Shown here: positions 33,970 to 34,546 of the stretch, piece by piece
Numbering within the stretch: the stretch's first letter is position 1
Layout of the letters: every line of letters starts with the position of its first letter
Origin: Opitutia bacterium
GTDB lineage: Bacteria > Verrucomicrobiota > Verrucomicrobiia > Opitutales > UBA953
Reading direction: 5' to 3'
NCBI GenBank assembly: GCA_947373115.1
Contig: CANBWJ010000003.1
Span: forward strand, 1-34,546
Length of the DNA: 34,546 bases
Position numbers and translations under genes: made by a program
Notes under the pieces: generated by a model
What the model was told of the DNA's origin: nothing
The model's input: only the letters and a program-made list of their open reading frames with translations
Databases searched by the model: none

Positions 33970-34546
33970 AGATTGGATGGATTGGTGGCTGGGGTATTGC
34001 GCTGGACGAGATTCGTCCCCTGGCGGTGGCGCATGCGCCTGATGCCGAGCATTTAATCTTTCCGCCCGTAATGGGGGCGGCGGAGCATTTAACAAGTTGC
34101 GATCGTGTGATCGGTTGGTCGCTCGGTGCCCATTTATTGCTCGAGGCTGCGGCCCGCGGGGTGCAATTGCCAAAGCAGGTTTTGTTAATTGCCCCGTTCA
34201 CTTCATTTTGTGCCGAGCATGGTAAGTGTGGAAAGGTTTCTGAAACCCAAGTGCGTTGGCTGCAGCGCTGGATGGAGAAGGAACCGTTAGCCGCACTTAC
34301 AGATTTTCGTCAGCGTGCGGGATTGAGTCCGGCGGAAAGTAAGGACCTTCCGTATGAAAAAGAATACCTTTTAGCGGGGCTAAATATTTTAACCGAACCT
34401 GCCGGAATTGCTTTGGTCTCGTTTGCCCGCCAGGGCTTGCCTGCGGGGTGGGAAGCTTATGTGGGCGCCAATGATAATTTATTAAACCCAGAGGGAGTTT
34501 GCCAAGCAGTTGTCGGCTGTCAGATAATCGAAGGCGTCGGACACGA
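33966..34546 (+). CDS. BioH-like alpha/beta-hydrolase (putative pimeloyl-ACP methyl ester esterase), truncated by window end
   Basis: Own translation: MKIGWIGGWGIALDEIRPLAV...CDRVIGWSLGAHLLLEAAARG...AGLNILTEP...GWEAYVGANDNLLNPEGV...IEGVGHD. GxSxG elbow plus D and H positions; ATGA overlap with the bioF stop. Missing from the supplied ORF track because there is no stop in the window. Confidence 0.75.
   Translation, partial: MKIGWIGGWGIALDEIRPLAVAHAPDAEHLIFPPVMGAAEHLTSCDRVIGWSLGAHLLLEAAARGVQLPKQVLLIAPFTSFCAEHGKCGKVSETQVRWLQRWMEKEPLAALTDFRQRAGLSPAESKDLPYEKEYLLAGLNILTEPAGIALVSFARQGLPAGWEAYVGANDNLLNPEGVCQAVVGCQIIEGVGH

Overview
This looks like a dense chromosomal housekeeping segment. I infer Verrucomicrobiota/Opitutae from overall protein character only, with no database search. 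No CRISPR array, transposase, integrase, phage or rRNA was seen. Left to right it holds: tRNA-Thr(UGU); folP (-); a caa3-type cytochrome c oxidase operon (coxB with fused cytochrome c, coxA, coxC, subunit IV, ctaG); an LptF/G permease (-) and pyrG (-); an sdhCAB operon (+); a GH20 hexosaminidase-like gene (-); metK-ahcY (+); a membrane-anchored hypothetical protein (-); a YhaM-like OB/HD protein and queA (+); several uncharacterised ORFs and a GH79-like hydrolase (-); an HI0933-type flavoprotein, a small ORF abutting metH, metH and rsmG (-); a Dabb protein (+); and a biotin operon bioA-bioB-bioD-bioF plus an unlisted ORF that runs off the window and looks like a BioH-type esterase. The most interesting signals are non-coding: a BirA-box-like inverted repeat upstream of bioA, a terminator-like hairpin in the pyrG leader, mutually exclusive hairpins in the metK leader and at the coxD/ctaG junction, a G-run/C8 leader before sdhC, a 7-N13-7 inverted repeat present in two promoter regions, and an apparent lack of Shine-Dalgarno sequences. 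I found no clearly new multi-gene system. The best new candidates are the BioH-like protein, the structured leaders and a few orphan proteins.
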